Part shown: positions 53,590 to 63,944 of the stretch, piece by piece | Layout: every line of letters begins with the position of its first letter | How positions within the stretch are numbered: the stretch's first letter is position 1 | Source: Tupaia tana | Lineage: Eukaryota > Chordata > Mammalia > Scandentia > Tupaiidae | Direction of reading: 5' to 3' | Length of the DNA: 64,000 nucleotides | Assembly: GCA_026018925.1 (NCBI GenBank) | Contig: JAKSZU010000016.1 | Span: 10,657,940 to 10,721,939 of the forward strand | Position numbers and translations under genes: made by a program | The notes under the pieces: model-generated | Seen by the model: the letters and a program-made list of their open reading frames with translations, nothing else | What the model was told of the DNA's origin: nothing | Databases searched by the model: none

Positions 53590-53842
53590 GGGACCAGCAG
53601 TTAGCGTAATGGCTATGTTGCTGGACTCCCACGTAGCCGACCACGGTTAGAGTCCTGGACCCAGTGACTTAAAACTCATGCCAGGCGTGTGCGTGCCCAA
53701 GATCCCAAGAAGAGAATGGAGGAGAAGGGATTGTGGCGTGGCCATGGGGGGGGGGGGGGTGATTCTCGCTTTCTATCTCTCTGTCTCTGTCTGGCGAGCG
53801 CACGCGCCCTATAGCAAAAACCTCTAAAAAAAAAAAAAAAAA
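53590..53842 (+). mobile_element. tRNA-derived SINE, type A (first of tandem)
   Basis: Outer target duplication AAAGTGGAATTGTC at 53576-53589. The internal palindrome is replaced by a G14 run (53746-53759). Confidence 0.94.
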
Positions 53843-53845
53843 AAG

Positions 53846-54115
53846 GGAACCAGTAAGTTAGCATAACGGCTATGTTGCTGGACTCCCATGTAGTCAACCT
53901 TGGTTCGCGACCCGGATCCGGTGGCTTAAAACTCACGCCGGGCGCGTGTGCATGCGTGCCCAAGATCCTGAGAGGAGAATGGAGGAGAAGGGATTGTGGC
54001 GTGACCACCCCCCCCCCCCCCCCCCAGGGTGATTTCTCGCTTTCTGTCTCTATGTCTCTGTCTGTCTGGCGAGCGCAAGCGCCCTATAGCGAAAACCTCT
54101 CAAAAAAAAAAAAAA
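53846..54115 (+). mobile_element. tRNA-derived SINE, type A (second of tandem)
   Basis: It starts in the A tail of the first copy; the right target duplication AAAGTGGAATTGTC lies at 54116-54129. Contains a C18 run (54008-54025). Confidence 0.94.
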
Positions 54116-54489
54116 AAAGTGGAATTGTCTATGCCCAATGAATTTTATATTTTAGTGGGACAGATGGTAAATACGAGTAAATCATACATATTTGAAATCG
54201 ACCTGAAACGAGGTGCACAGGGGGCTGTGTTGGAGGGTCAGAAGGGGGAAGGCATTTCCCAGGAAGCAGGGTTTGAAGCTGAGGCCTGAAAGAGGAGCTG
54301 GCCGTTTGAAGAGGGTGGGAAGACGGAACGTTCCGCGAAGGCCCCGGGCAGAAGGGGAAGAGCTTGGTGTTGCACCGTTTGAGCTTCCAACGCTCTGGCG
54401 CAGGTGGTCGAGGAGGAGCGAAGCGAAGACGTTGAGCATTGCAGGAAATGAGGCTGGAGCAACAGACGCAGGCTTTGTTCGTTTCTTGT

Positions 54490-54717
54490 GTTTCGGGTTT
54501 TTGCTATAGGACAGGCGCACTTGGGTGGTCAGAGAGGGAAAGCGAGACATCACCGCCCGGGGATGGCTGTGCTGCACCCTTTCTCCTCCGGTCTCCTCCT
54601 GGGGTTTTGGGTGCGCGCACGTGCGCAGCTAGGTTTTCCAGCCGCCAGGTGCCGGACTCGAATTGCAGTTCATCATGCGGGAATCGAGCACCTTAACCAC
54701 ACCACCTGCGGGCCCCC
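54490..54717 (-). mobile_element. tRNA-derived SINE, A-like
   Basis: 'gggtttttgctataggacag', 'gacatcaccgcccggggatg', head ending 'accacctgcgggccccc'. CpG-rich, so perhaps not heavily methylated. Confidence 0.85.
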
Positions 54718-55330
54718 AGACACAGTGTCCGTTAAAAAACATGTACGTTTTGTATTAAGTGAAACGGACACTATAGAGGGAAGTAGGGAAGCAAGGAGCC
54801 TTGAGCATATCCCTGAACGGGCCCTCCGTTCTATGTGTGGGGAAGCTGCGAGGTCAGCCTCCAAGGGAAGACGGCAGCCTCGGCGAGACGGGAGACTAGC
54901 GACTCCCGAGAAGTCTCATGTAGGGGAGGGCGGGGGCAATGACCAGGGATGACTCCCAGGTTCCTGACCGGACTAGCAGAGAGAGCTTGCTACGTTTTGT
55001 AAGGCGCAGGGAGGACAGGGGTTTGCAGAGGGAATCTGGAGCTGGGTTTTGGAAATGGAGTGGGACCCTTGCCCGCAGCTGGCTGACTGCTCCCCTGCTG
55101 GGTGCGAGGGCCCGTCACTCTCACCCCTGCAAGTACATGGCCTCTCAAATACTGCACTTCTGAGCAAAGCCTTTCCCTACTGTTCCGTATTCCAACTAGA
55201 TCTGGTCTTCATGCTTTTAAAAACCACTCTCTGGACCTTAATTTTTTTTTTATTTTTATTTTTTTGCTGTCCAAAGACTTCAGTGTGGGCTTTGTCTCCT
55301 AGCTAATTCGAATCATTGCTTAGTAACACA
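54718..55330. other. Single-copy non-coding DNA
   Basis: No SINE; mixed GC content; frames without recognisable domains. Confidence 0.4.
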
Positions 55331-55336
55331 AGCCCT

Positions 55337-55548
55337 GGTGGCCAGCAGGTAGCGTGGTGGTTAAGATGCTGGACTCCCACATGGCTGATGGTGGTTTGAG
55401 TCCTGGATCTGGTGGCTTGCTTTCTCACTTTCCCTCTCTCTCCCTCTCTCTTTCTCTCCTAGTAAGTGCATATGTCCTATAACGAATTTAAAAATATATG
55501 TAATAATAACAAAGTTAAATAAAATAATTCTTTAAAATTAAAGAAAAA
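55337..55548 (+). mobile_element. tRNA-derived SINE, type B
   Basis: Head GGCCAGCAGGTAGCGTGGTG, CT stretch, 'cataacgaatttaaaaatat'-type end resembling type A's 'cctatagc'. Confidence 0.87.
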
Positions 55549-56130
55549 AAGAGTTAACATATTAAACACACACACACACACACAAACCCTTTTCTCAGCA
55601 GAACTCCCAATTTCTCATATTTTTTTTTTATTCTTCCAACTGTGCAATCATTCATTCAACAGGTTATAGTGCACTGCCTTATGGGAAGGGAGGGATGCAG
55701 GACAGTTTCATTGATAAAACCAGGAAACCATCTCTGAAACATGGTTTATGTTTCCAGGGCCATTTCCCTCTACTATGGTCACTTCAGTTGGATCAACAAA
55801 GATAGCACTGTCATTCTAGGTTTGGAAGGAAGTGCAGAGAGAGCCGACACTGAGTCATTCACCCAGGAGGTGAGGTTTTTGGTTGAGCGCTGAGGGAGCT
55901 GCCTAGAGCCGTGAGAGGTAGCTTGCCACCTGTGGAATCGAGACACTTCACTCAGCCAAAGCCTGGGTTTGGACGGAGTCGTTGGAAACTGTCCAGTTAG
56001 GTCTTTTCTCTTGACTTTCCTGGATGTCATCCCTCACCCCCAATATGTTATGCTTATTTTTTCATATTGGATCATTTCTAGGGATTTGCATTCAGAGTCA
56101 CAGAACTTTTTATTTTTCATTGTAGATACC
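55549..56130. other. Single-copy non-coding DNA
   Basis: (CA)n at 55566-55584; otherwise no recognised element. Confidence 0.35.
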
Positions 56131-56132
56131 AT

Positions 56133-56208
56133 GTTAGATCGTTGGGAAAGTCATGATGTATTTTTCTATGTAAAAATGCATCACGACTTTCCCCACGACC
56201 CAATACTT
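56133..56208. mobile_element. Palindromic mariner-like MITE, copy 3
   Basis: GTTGGGAAAGTCATGATGTA pairs with ATGCATCACGACTTTCCCCA; shortened loop CTATGTA. Confidence 0.75.
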
Positions 56209-56257
56209 TTCGACTCTAACCTTTTCACTGGGTTCTTCTTTTAAGATACAGGTTCCA

Positions 56258-56512
56258 GAGCCAACCCTGGGGCCCAGTGGTTATGGGAGCTGGATCCCAT
56301 ATGGCCAACTGTGGTTCGAATCCTAACTGTGAGAGCTTGAAAAACATGCTGTGTGCATGCGTGCCCCAAATCCCAACAGGACGGAGAAATGCATGAGAAG
56401 GAATTGAGGCATGATACCCTAAGTGTCTGTGCTTTCTCCCTCTCCCTCTGTCTTTCTCTGGTGAGCACAGGTACCCTATGGCAATGGGAAAACCCCCCCA
56501 AAAAAGTAAAAT
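56258..56512 (+). mobile_element. tRNA-derived SINE, type C
   Basis: Head AGCCAACCCTGGGGCCCAGT, B box GGTTCGAATCC intact, 'gccccaaatcccaacaggac', 'taccctatggcaatgggaaa'. Confidence 0.88.
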
Positions 56513-56514
56513 GG

Positions 56515-56944
56515 AGTTTCCAGTTTTCTGCTGAGATTTCTCCATCTGTTTCTGCATTATGAACATCTTTCTCTTTAATTGTTTGAACCTATTTATAATA
56601 ACTGCCTTAAAGTTTATATCTATTAATTCTAACATCTTGATTATCTCAGAAAATGTTTCTATTAACTTTTTTCTTAACTATGGATTATACTTCCCTGCTT
56701 CTTTATTTTTATAGTAATTTTTTGGCTGTATATGGGCCTTGGGGATGATACATTGTAGGCACTTTGGAACCTCTTGCACTCCTTGAAGAGTGTTGGTTTT
56801 TGTTCTAGCAGGCAGCTGAATTATAGCTGACCAACTTTAACTGTGGATGCGTGGTTTTACATGTATTTAGGGAAGATCTATTTTGGTTCTGCTCTTGCTT
56901 CTGTAGTAAACCCCTCAGTCCTGGACCAGAGTCCCTTCTAGGAT
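56515..56944 (-). mobile_element. LINE-1 (L1M-type) 3' region
   Basis: 'ataactgccttaaagtttat', 'attaattctaacatcttgat', 'gatgatacattgtaggcact' and 'gaagagtgttggtttttgtt' resemble antisense L1M 3' sequence. Family level uncertain. Confidence 0.5.
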
Positions 56945-57148
56945 TTTTTTCTTTCTTTTGATTTTACTTATTTATGTATTAGTATTCTTTTAAAAATTTG
57001 CTATAGGACACATGTGCTCACCAGAGAGAGAGAGAGGGAGAGAGAGAGAGAGAGAGAATGAGAAAGCAAGCCGCCAGGTTTAGAACTTGAACTGTGGTCG
57101 ACCATGGGGAGTCCAACGTCTTAACCACCATGCCACTGGCTGCCTGTC
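56945..57148 (-). mobile_element. tRNA-derived SINE, type B
   Basis: 'aaaaatttgctataggacac', (GA)n at 57022-57057, 'ccgccaggtttagaacttga', head ending 'gccactggctgcctgtccc'. Confidence 0.85.
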
Positions 57149-57328
57149 CCCCCTCTCCCAGGATTTCGAAGGAAAGTCTGAGGTGTTTCCAAAGTCCCTC
57201 TGACATACAGGTTTCCAAATGTCAAAGTTGGTTTCTCTTGTGGCAGGCAGCAGGCATCTCTGTGTAGCCCTGTCAGACTTCTGGGCTCCTCAGTCGGCCC
57301 GACACATGCTCACTTTGAAAGTCAGCAG

Positions 57329-57617
57329 AGGGCCAGCAGGTGGCACTGTGGTTAAGGCACTGCATCCCACATAGCACACACTGCATTTTGAGCCCCAGAC
57401 CCACAACTTGAAAACCACACTAGGCGCATGTGTGTGTGTACCCAAAACCTAGAAAGAAAAAAGGAGGAGAAAGGTTTGCGGTGTGGCCATTCTTCCTTCA
57501 TCCCCTGGGGAGTGAAATCTCACTTGCCCCCTCTCCCTGTCTCTCTCCAGGGAGCAAATGTGCCGGATGTCAAAAAAAACAAAACCAAATTTAAAAACAC
57601 TTAAAAACAAACAAACA
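57329..57617 (+). mobile_element. tRNA-derived SINE, A-like, with strong CTCF-core head
   Basis: Head GGGCCAGCAGGTGGCACTGT. Flanks GAAAGTCAGCAG (57317) and AAATAGTCAGGAG (57620). End: 'gtgccggatgtcaaaaaaaa'. Confidence 0.85.
57330..57348 (+). promoter_or_regulatory. CTCF-like motif inside a SINE head
   Basis: GGGCCAGCAGGTGGCACTG fits the 19-base CTCF consensus at all but the first position by my count. It arose in a retrotransposon. Binding not shown. Confidence 0.45.
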
Positions 57618-57634
57618 AAAAATAGTCAGGAGAG

Positions 57635-58120
57635 GGTTTGAGAAGGGTTTGTATTCAGATTTCGGGGCTCTCTCCTCTGTGGTTCTCTCAATTCTAGGAT
57701 TTCTGCCGTCAATACCCAGTCACTCGAGCATCCCTGTATTCTATCCTCTGGACCCTCTGACCAGGAAAACTCGCTTTCTTCTTCAGTGCAGCCACCCACA
57801 CTGTGTGGGCTGAGCCCTCAGAGGTAGTCACACAGGCGAAGCTCTTACCTAGTTTCTGCCTGCTTTTAGTCTCCCCCAACCCCAGGCCCTCCAAGTTGTG
57901 TTAAAAACTACTTCAGAATTTATAATCAGCATCAGAGGAAGGTTTATCAACACAATCGACTCCACCATTGCCAGTAGTGACTCTGAGTTCTTGCTGGTTA
58001 GTACCGGGCAGGTGTGTTTGGTAGAAGCCAGGCGGTGCTTATTACGGAGCCATTAACAACACCTCACCTCATTGTCTCGCTGATCCCCATAAACCTCAGA
58101 GCCGGGAGGGGGCAGGGAGG
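57635..58120. other. Single-copy non-coding DNA
   Basis: No gene; 58020-58120 may be a decayed MIR. Confidence 0.35.
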
Positions 58121-58139
58121 AAGTAGCACTATTTAAAAA

Positions 58140-58332
58140 AATAATGTCACTGACTTTTTTTTTTTTTTTTTTCTATATTGTGCCTGTACTTGCTGGAAAG
58201 AGAAAGAAAGGGAAAGTGAGAAATCACACCCATACACCTGGCAGGATGTTCAAATTGCTGGGTCTGGGACTCGAACTGCAGTCGGTCATGTGGGAATCCA
58301 GTGCCTTAACCACCATGGCACCTGCTGGCCCC
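58140..58332 (-). mobile_element. tRNA-derived SINE, A-like, internally deleted
   Basis: The middle of the body is missing ('gagaaatcacacccatacac'). Flanks AGTAGCACTATTT (58122) and AGTAGCACTCTTT (58333). Confidence 0.85.
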
Positions 58333-58443
58333 AGTAGCACTCTTTTTACGGTACAAAAGTAAAAATTCACACTAAAGACAAGGGGAAAAATGTGCTTATC
58401 ATCAGACCTTTGTAAATATTTGTCTTTTCTATTTGTCTCCCTT

Positions 58444-58588
58444 GTTTCCTCCATGTTTATCTATTTGTGAGAGAGACAGAAGGAGAGAGAGTACACATCC
58501 AACAGGGTCTGGATGGCGCTCTCCTTCCCCGGCTCCGCCAGCTCTGAATGGCAGCGACTTGTGTGCCTGACCACTGCCCAGCCCCAGT
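58444..58588 (-). mobile_element. SINE, type D
   Basis: 'ctatttgtgagagagacaga', 'aacagggtctggatggcgct', head ending 'gaccactgcccagcccc'. Confidence 0.6.
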
Positions 58589-58741
58589 AGGGTCAGAGCA
58601 TTTTAACCAAGGAGATGAGAATAAGCCCCGCCTTCATAGTTATGTTATTCCTGTTGAACAAGCTTAAAATCTGTAAAGCTCTTAAAGATCTTTGTGCATA
58701 TGCTGGGGGTCATAGGAAAACCTTATTTCAGATTCTACTTT

Positions 58742-59000
58742 TTCTTTTTTAAAGAGAGATTTTTGCTATAGGGTGCACATACTTGCTGGACAGAGAGAGA
58801 CAGAGAGACAGAGACATCACACCCCGAAAGGGATGGCCACACCACAGTCCCTTCTCCTCCATTTTCTTCTCAGAATCCTGGGCACGCACACACACACACA
58901 CACCTACCTGGTGTGAGTTTTAAGTCGCCGGATCCAGGACTCAAACTGTATTTGACTACGTGGGAGTCCAGTGATGTAACCATTATGTCATCAGCTGGCC
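58742..59000 (-). mobile_element. tRNA-derived SINE, type A
   Basis: 'gagatttttgctatagggtg', complete body. Flanks CAGATTCTACTTTT / CTGATTCTACATTT. Confidence 0.9.
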
Positions 59001-59269
59001 CCCTGATTCTACATTTGATGATTTAATTTAAACCACAAATAAGTCTCAATGTTGCATTACCTATTAAAAAAAAAAAGTTCTGCAGTTGAAAAGCTACTAG
59101 AAATATTTTAGAAATTAGTAAAAAAAAAAGTTAGTTTTTAAAGTAACATGCAAAAATAAATCCTTTCCTAAACTCAAAATATACAATGAAAATACCATGT
59201 GAGAACAGTCGCTCAGTCACAATGCCAAACCAAACAGGTTAGGAATAATCCTTCAGAGTTCATTTAAGA
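59001..59269. other. AT-rich non-coding DNA
   Basis: No repeat or gene recognised. Confidence 0.3.
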
Positions 59270-59502
59270 AGGCCAGCAGATGGCATAATGGTTACGTTAC
59301 TGGACTCCCACATAGTCAACTGCAGTTCAAGTCCCTGACCTGGTAGCTTAAAATTCATGCTGGGCATGTGTGCATGTGTGCCCAAGAGGAAAATGGAGAA
59401 GGGATCGTGTTGTGACCATCTCCCCGGGGGATAATTTCTCACTTTCTGTCTCTCTGTCTCTCTGGCAAAAATCTCTTTCTCAAAAAAAAAAAAAAAAAAA
59501 AA
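59270..59502 (+). mobile_element. tRNA-derived SINE, type A, shortened
   Basis: Head 'ggccagcagatggcataatg'. The end lacks the 'gcgagcgcacgcgcccta' part and passes from 'ctctctggcaaaaatctctt' to A23. Confidence 0.88.
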
Positions 59503-59518
59503 AAAGGCAGTACTCAGG

Positions 59519-59751
59519 ACCAGCAGAAGGAGTAATGGTTACATCGCTCTACTGACCATGGTTCAAATCCCAGACCTGGAGGCTTAAAACTCACACCGGG
59601 CGTGTGTGCATGCATGCCCAAAATCCCAAGAGGAGAGAAGAGGAGAAGGGATTGCAGCATAGCCATCGTCCATAGCAGGTGATTTCTTGCTTTCTATCTC
59701 TCTGTCTCTCTGGTAAGCACATGTGTCTTATAGCAAAAATTTCCCTTAAAA
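59519..59751 (+). mobile_element. tRNA-derived SINE, type A
   Basis: Target duplication AAGGCAGTACTCAGG / AAGGCAGTATTCTGG (59504, 59753). It inserted next to the tail of the previous copy. Confidence 0.9.
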
Positions 59752-59938
59752 AAAGGCAGTATTCTGGGGTACTGATTTTTTTTTTTTTTAATATTTGAGA
59801 GTAAGGAACTTTTTATAATACTGGTACTATCTAAAGTAATCAATAAAGCAAATGATATCTCTATCAATTGGAGAAGAGGAGGCAGGCAAGGAGACTTTAT
59901 AAATTGGTCTATCATCATTAAAAGGTTCAGGAAATTGG

Positions 59939-60119
59939 GGCTGGCAGGTGGTGTGGTGGTTAAAGGCACTGGACTCCCACATGGCCAACTGTGGTTCAAG
60001 TCCCAGACCTGGTGGCTTGCTTTCTCACTTTTCCTCTCTCTCTTTTTCTGTCTCTCTCTGATCAAATTGTAAACTAATAATAATAAATAAGATTTAATAA
60101 AATAATTCTTTAAAAAAAA
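59939..60119 (+). mobile_element. tRNA-derived SINE, type B
   Basis: Head GGGGCTGGCAGGTGGTGTGG; flanks GGTTCAGGAAATT / GATTCAGGAAATA. Confidence 0.9.
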
Positions 60120-60134
60120 GAGATTCAGGAAATA

Positions 60135-60530
60135 ACCAGGATCATTTTAGAGAAGAATATAAAAGCAGTACCATTTAGTACATTTTAATATGTGGTATAA
60201 TAAGTATAAAGTGTATTACAACATACTTCAATGGTTAAACAGTATGGCAACATAAAAGCTACAGCTATAATGGTTAAAACAGTGGGGCAATAAAAATAAA
60301 CACAGCAATGGAACAGAATAGCAAGGCTAATACATATAAAACTTTAATAGATGATGAAAATATTTTACATCAGTGTCACATGTTATTTAGACAAATGGAA
60401 AGTCATTAAGTAAACTGGATTTATAGTTTATTCTTTATATGCCAAAATATATTCCAGTTGCATGGAAAATGTAAATGCTAAAAATATAACTATGAGACAT
60501 TAGAAGGAACCATGGATCAATTTATAATTT
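60135..60530. other. AT-rich non-coding DNA
   Basis: About 400 bp with no recognised repeat or gene. Confidence 0.35.
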
Positions 60531-60531
60531 G

Positions 60532-60775
60532 GGGACCAGCTGGTCATATGATGGTTAAGGCAGCTGGATCCCACATGGCGAACTGTGCAGTTCAAGTCCT
60601 GGACCCAGGGGCCTGAAAAACATGCCAGATGCACGTGCATGTGTGCCAAAAATTTCAAGAGGAGAATGGAGAAGGAATGGTGGCATGGTCATCCACCCTG
60701 CAAGGTGCTTTCTCATTTTTCCTGTCTCTCCTTCCAATCTCTTTCCGAATCTTTCCAGTGTAGGGGGAAACCATA
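60532..60775 (+). mobile_element. tRNA-derived SINE, type C
   Basis: Head 'ggggaccagctggtcatatg', B box GTTCAAGTCC, 'catgtgtgccaaaaatttca'. The end is poorly defined. Confidence 0.78.
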
Positions 60776-60789
60776 TAGACTTTCTTTTT

Positions 60790-61093
60790 TTTAATCTTTT
60801 TTTTTTTTTTTTTGGAGAGGTTTTTGCTATAGGGTGCATGCGCACACCAGAAAAACAGAGAGAGAGAGAGAGAGACAGAGAAACAGAAAGAGAGAAATCA
60901 CCACCACCACCACCCCCCCCCCCCCAGGGGGGATGGCCACACAGTAATCCCTTCTCTTCCATTCTCCTCTCAAGATCTTGGGCATACATGCATACGCACC
61001 CGGAGTGAGTTTGAGCCACCATGTATGGGACTTGAACCATGGTCGACTACATGGGAGTCTAGTGACATAGCCATTACGCTAACTGCTAGTCCC
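60790..61093 (-). mobile_element. tRNA-derived SINE, type A
   Basis: C13 run at 60913-60925; target duplication TAGACTTTCTTTT / TAGACTTTCTTCTTTT (60777, 61095). Confidence 0.92.
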
Positions 61094-61945
61094 TAGACTT
61101 TCTTCTTTTAGGTTGACAAGATGAAAAATTTGAGTATCTCTGTTTGAAATGGAATTCAACTTCTAATCAAAAAAAGAATTTTCTAGTTAAGGGAATATGT
61201 CAAGTCAGATGCATTTTCTTTTTTCTGAATTGACTATGAATGAGATTCTGACAACCAGAGAGAAAATATTAAGAATTCCACCAGAGCTTGTAACTTAAAC
61301 TTATAAACTTAACTAGGGCTTATAAACCTAAATACTCCTGGGGTTTATTCTACTAGGGCTTAAATAGTCTTATCCTTGCCATATTTTAAACATCGCCTTA
61401 CTGAAAAAGAGAAATACCATGATTGATGTCCCATTTCAAGGAATTCAAATGTAAGAACTATAAAGTAGACCTTAAAGAACAGTTATTCTACATTTTCCGG
61501 GATATGAATTTGAACACCGAACCTTTGCATGAAAGGCAAAGCTAGTGTTAATTCGATTTGATCTGACAATTTAATTTTTTCTTAAACAATTGCAAGTAAG
61601 AGTCATCAGAGCTGAGAGTTTTATGAGCCAGGCATTAAGACTCTATTATATTAATGAAGCACTGGGAGCTGGAGTTAAATAAGAAAGCATTGATAGCTCC
61701 CAGGACAGAACGACACTGTGCATGCGGACAAAACCTTCTTTGCTGGTTGGGCGGCTCGAGAAGCCTGACTGGTTTCAACAACTGTAAGTTACAAAATCAT
61801 ATTTCTGTTTACCAGGTCAGGGGACTGAGGGAACCCCAAGGCCAACGCCATTTATTTCCTCTTATCTTGTAAGGAGTTATTAATCCAGCTATGTTTTGGT
61901 CCATGGAACTCTTCCAATCACCTCTGTCCTGTGTGATACAGTCAG

Positions 61946-61986
<41 letters not shown>

Positions 61987-63065
61987 AAGAACACAATGGC
62001 TGCTAGTGTGCTAAGCCTCAGGGCTTGGGCTTGGGAATCAAAATTTCACTTGGTTCTTGACTTGAAAATTCGTGTCCCAAACGTGTCCCTAAATGGTCTG
62101 AGCATGATTCATTCTCCACTGGTAAAAATAGAACCCTCGCTGGAACAATGAGCAAGAGATTAAACAGCTTCTGTAAAATAAGTCATCAAATAAATAAATT
62201 AGAACTCAGATGAATCTGGAAATTTAGGTCCCTTTAAAGATCATTCAATTAAAATCTCCAAGCTTTTCAGTTTTCTATTCCGTTCTTCCTATCAGCCCGT
62301 GTAGTGAAGAAGTTCTTTATCAAGTTACTCTGCAGGTCTGCCAGTTTCTGTTGTTAGCGCCAAATAAGAAGAAAGACAATGAGTTTTTTTCTTAGCTGCA
62401 AATCTTTTTCATTCCTTTGCTGATGACAGTCAAATGGATTTGAAATAAGCCAGGTAGAAGGTGGAATATTTGTACTTTTAATCTCTTTCCAACACAGCTT
62501 TCCACAGTTTAGTTAAAACATTTCTGACCTTCTTAGCAAGTTGAAATCAAACCGTGAGAGGCCCTCAGACTGTCCTGCTCCTAGTTTGGGCTGGTCTGTC
62601 TGAAGAGCTATTTTTACCCCCGGCTCGGAGCCATCTGGTCTCCCTGCGCAGGTTCACATTGGTATTTTTCAGTGCAGCTGGTCACATGTGCTCGCTGCCA
62701 AGTCCGGGCTGGTGACCTGGGGAGGAATGTGCCCAGGCTCCGCGGCCACCTCCAGCCTAGCCATATCCTTCTGCCGGTGGTCGATTCTGTCGGCCCTCAT
62801 GGCTGAGCCCTGAGCTTGGTGGCCAGTAGACGTCAGCTCTCTCTTGCATTTAAATGTTGACGCTTTTTCTCCCCAGTGGGACCTCGTCGACTCTCCATGC
62901 AGTGGACACCCTGGAGCTGGGGCTCATGGCTCCTCTGGTGAGCTGACTGGCATTGACCCTGGCGGTGTGGCCTGGCACCTCCTGCCCATTCCTGCTTTGC
63001 TGCTAAGGGTAGTATGCTTGGTGCACGCGAAGGGACAGAGTTTGCCACAGTAGTTCTGTGTAGGC
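61094..63065. other. Longest SINE-free single-copy stretch
   Basis: About 2 kb with no lineage SINE and only a (CA)n at 61955-61984. Frames are short and without domains. It may hold regulatory or conserved non-coding DNA, or flank an exon outside the window. Confidence 0.45.
61955..61984. repeat. (CA)n microsatellite preceded by (CG)n
   Basis: CGCGCGCA then about 14 CA units. Confidence 0.95.
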
Positions 63066-63080
63066 AGGCAATTTTTAAAA

Positions 63081-63154
63081 AGAATTATTTATTTAATTTT
63101 ATTTATTATTATTATTATTAAATTTCAACTTGCTGCAGGGCACATGCATTCACC

Positions 63155-63188
<34 letters not shown>

Positions 63189-63277
63189 GGAGAGAGAAAG
63201 TGAGAAAGCAAGTTGTCAGGTCGTCAACCATGTGAGAGTCCAGTACCTTAACCACCCCTCCATCTGCCGGCCCCAAC
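63081..63277 (-). mobile_element. tRNA-derived SINE, type B
   Basis: Target duplication AGGCAATTTTTAAAA (63066) / AGGCAGTTTTTTAAA (63278). (GA)n at 63155-63185; head 'ggggccggcagatggagggg' on the minus strand. Confidence 0.92.
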
Positions 63278-63292
63278 AGGCAGTTTTTTAAA

Positions 63293-63935
63293 GAATGAAT
63301 TTGCAAAGTTGACTTAGTTAGGAGAAAGAATAAGTGATCTTAGGTGCTCCATCAGACTCAGCCGGGGCTTGCTCTCAGGATGGCGGTCACCCGGCACAGC
63401 CAGGAACGACGTTCTAATGACCTGAACTCCCTTCTGTTGACAATGGAACCTGAAGCGTGGACTGTCACCCTTCGGAGCAGTGTCAGTTTCTCTACCTTAT
63501 CAACACCTTTCAATTCAACGACTATTTATAGGCTGCCTGCTGGACTGCGCCTCCTGCCAGCACCTCCGACTGCTCGCGGTTACGCACAGGCCGGAGGACA
63601 GCAGCCCATTCACCTCCAGCAGCCTTGGCCGCGGGTGCACCGTGTTCTCCGGATGCTGTCATGCGGGTTTACGTCTTGGGGGTCTTCTGGCGAAAGTGCC
63701 TCCTGGAGGTGCAGAAAAATCCCAGTGATTAGAGGGATTCTAGGAATCAGAATAAGATGTTCACAGACTCGAGAACATCCCTCTGCACTATCACACCCCC
63801 ATGTCTTTGGTGTTCAACTATGGAGGGGGTGATCACATGCAGTTTGTACAGACCTTGGGGACTTCGAGAAATGGGATGTGCTGTCTCCTTCAGAGCTAAC
63901 TTCATTCCTACACACTTTTTTCTCTTTAAGGATGT
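63293..63935. other. Single-copy DNA with an unassigned frame
   Basis: A plus-strand frame at 63344-63832 (162 codons) overlaps other frames; no protein family recognised. I do not call a gene. Confidence 0.35.
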
Positions 63936-63944
63936 TCTTTTTCT

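Larger units (their letters stand above)
53495..54400 (-). mobile_element. LINE-2 3' end, split by a SINE tandem
   Basis: 'ttgagcacgtactatatgcc' and 'taaacagcagtgaacaaagt' are the antisense LINE-2 end; after the SINEs 'attttatattttagtgggac' continues it. Later parts (to about 54400) are likely but weaker. Confidence 0.65.

Noticed and set aside
63344-63832. 162-codon plus-strand frame
   Set aside because: Overlapping frames in the same stretch, no recognisable family. Could be an exon or old pseudogene, but I cannot support it.
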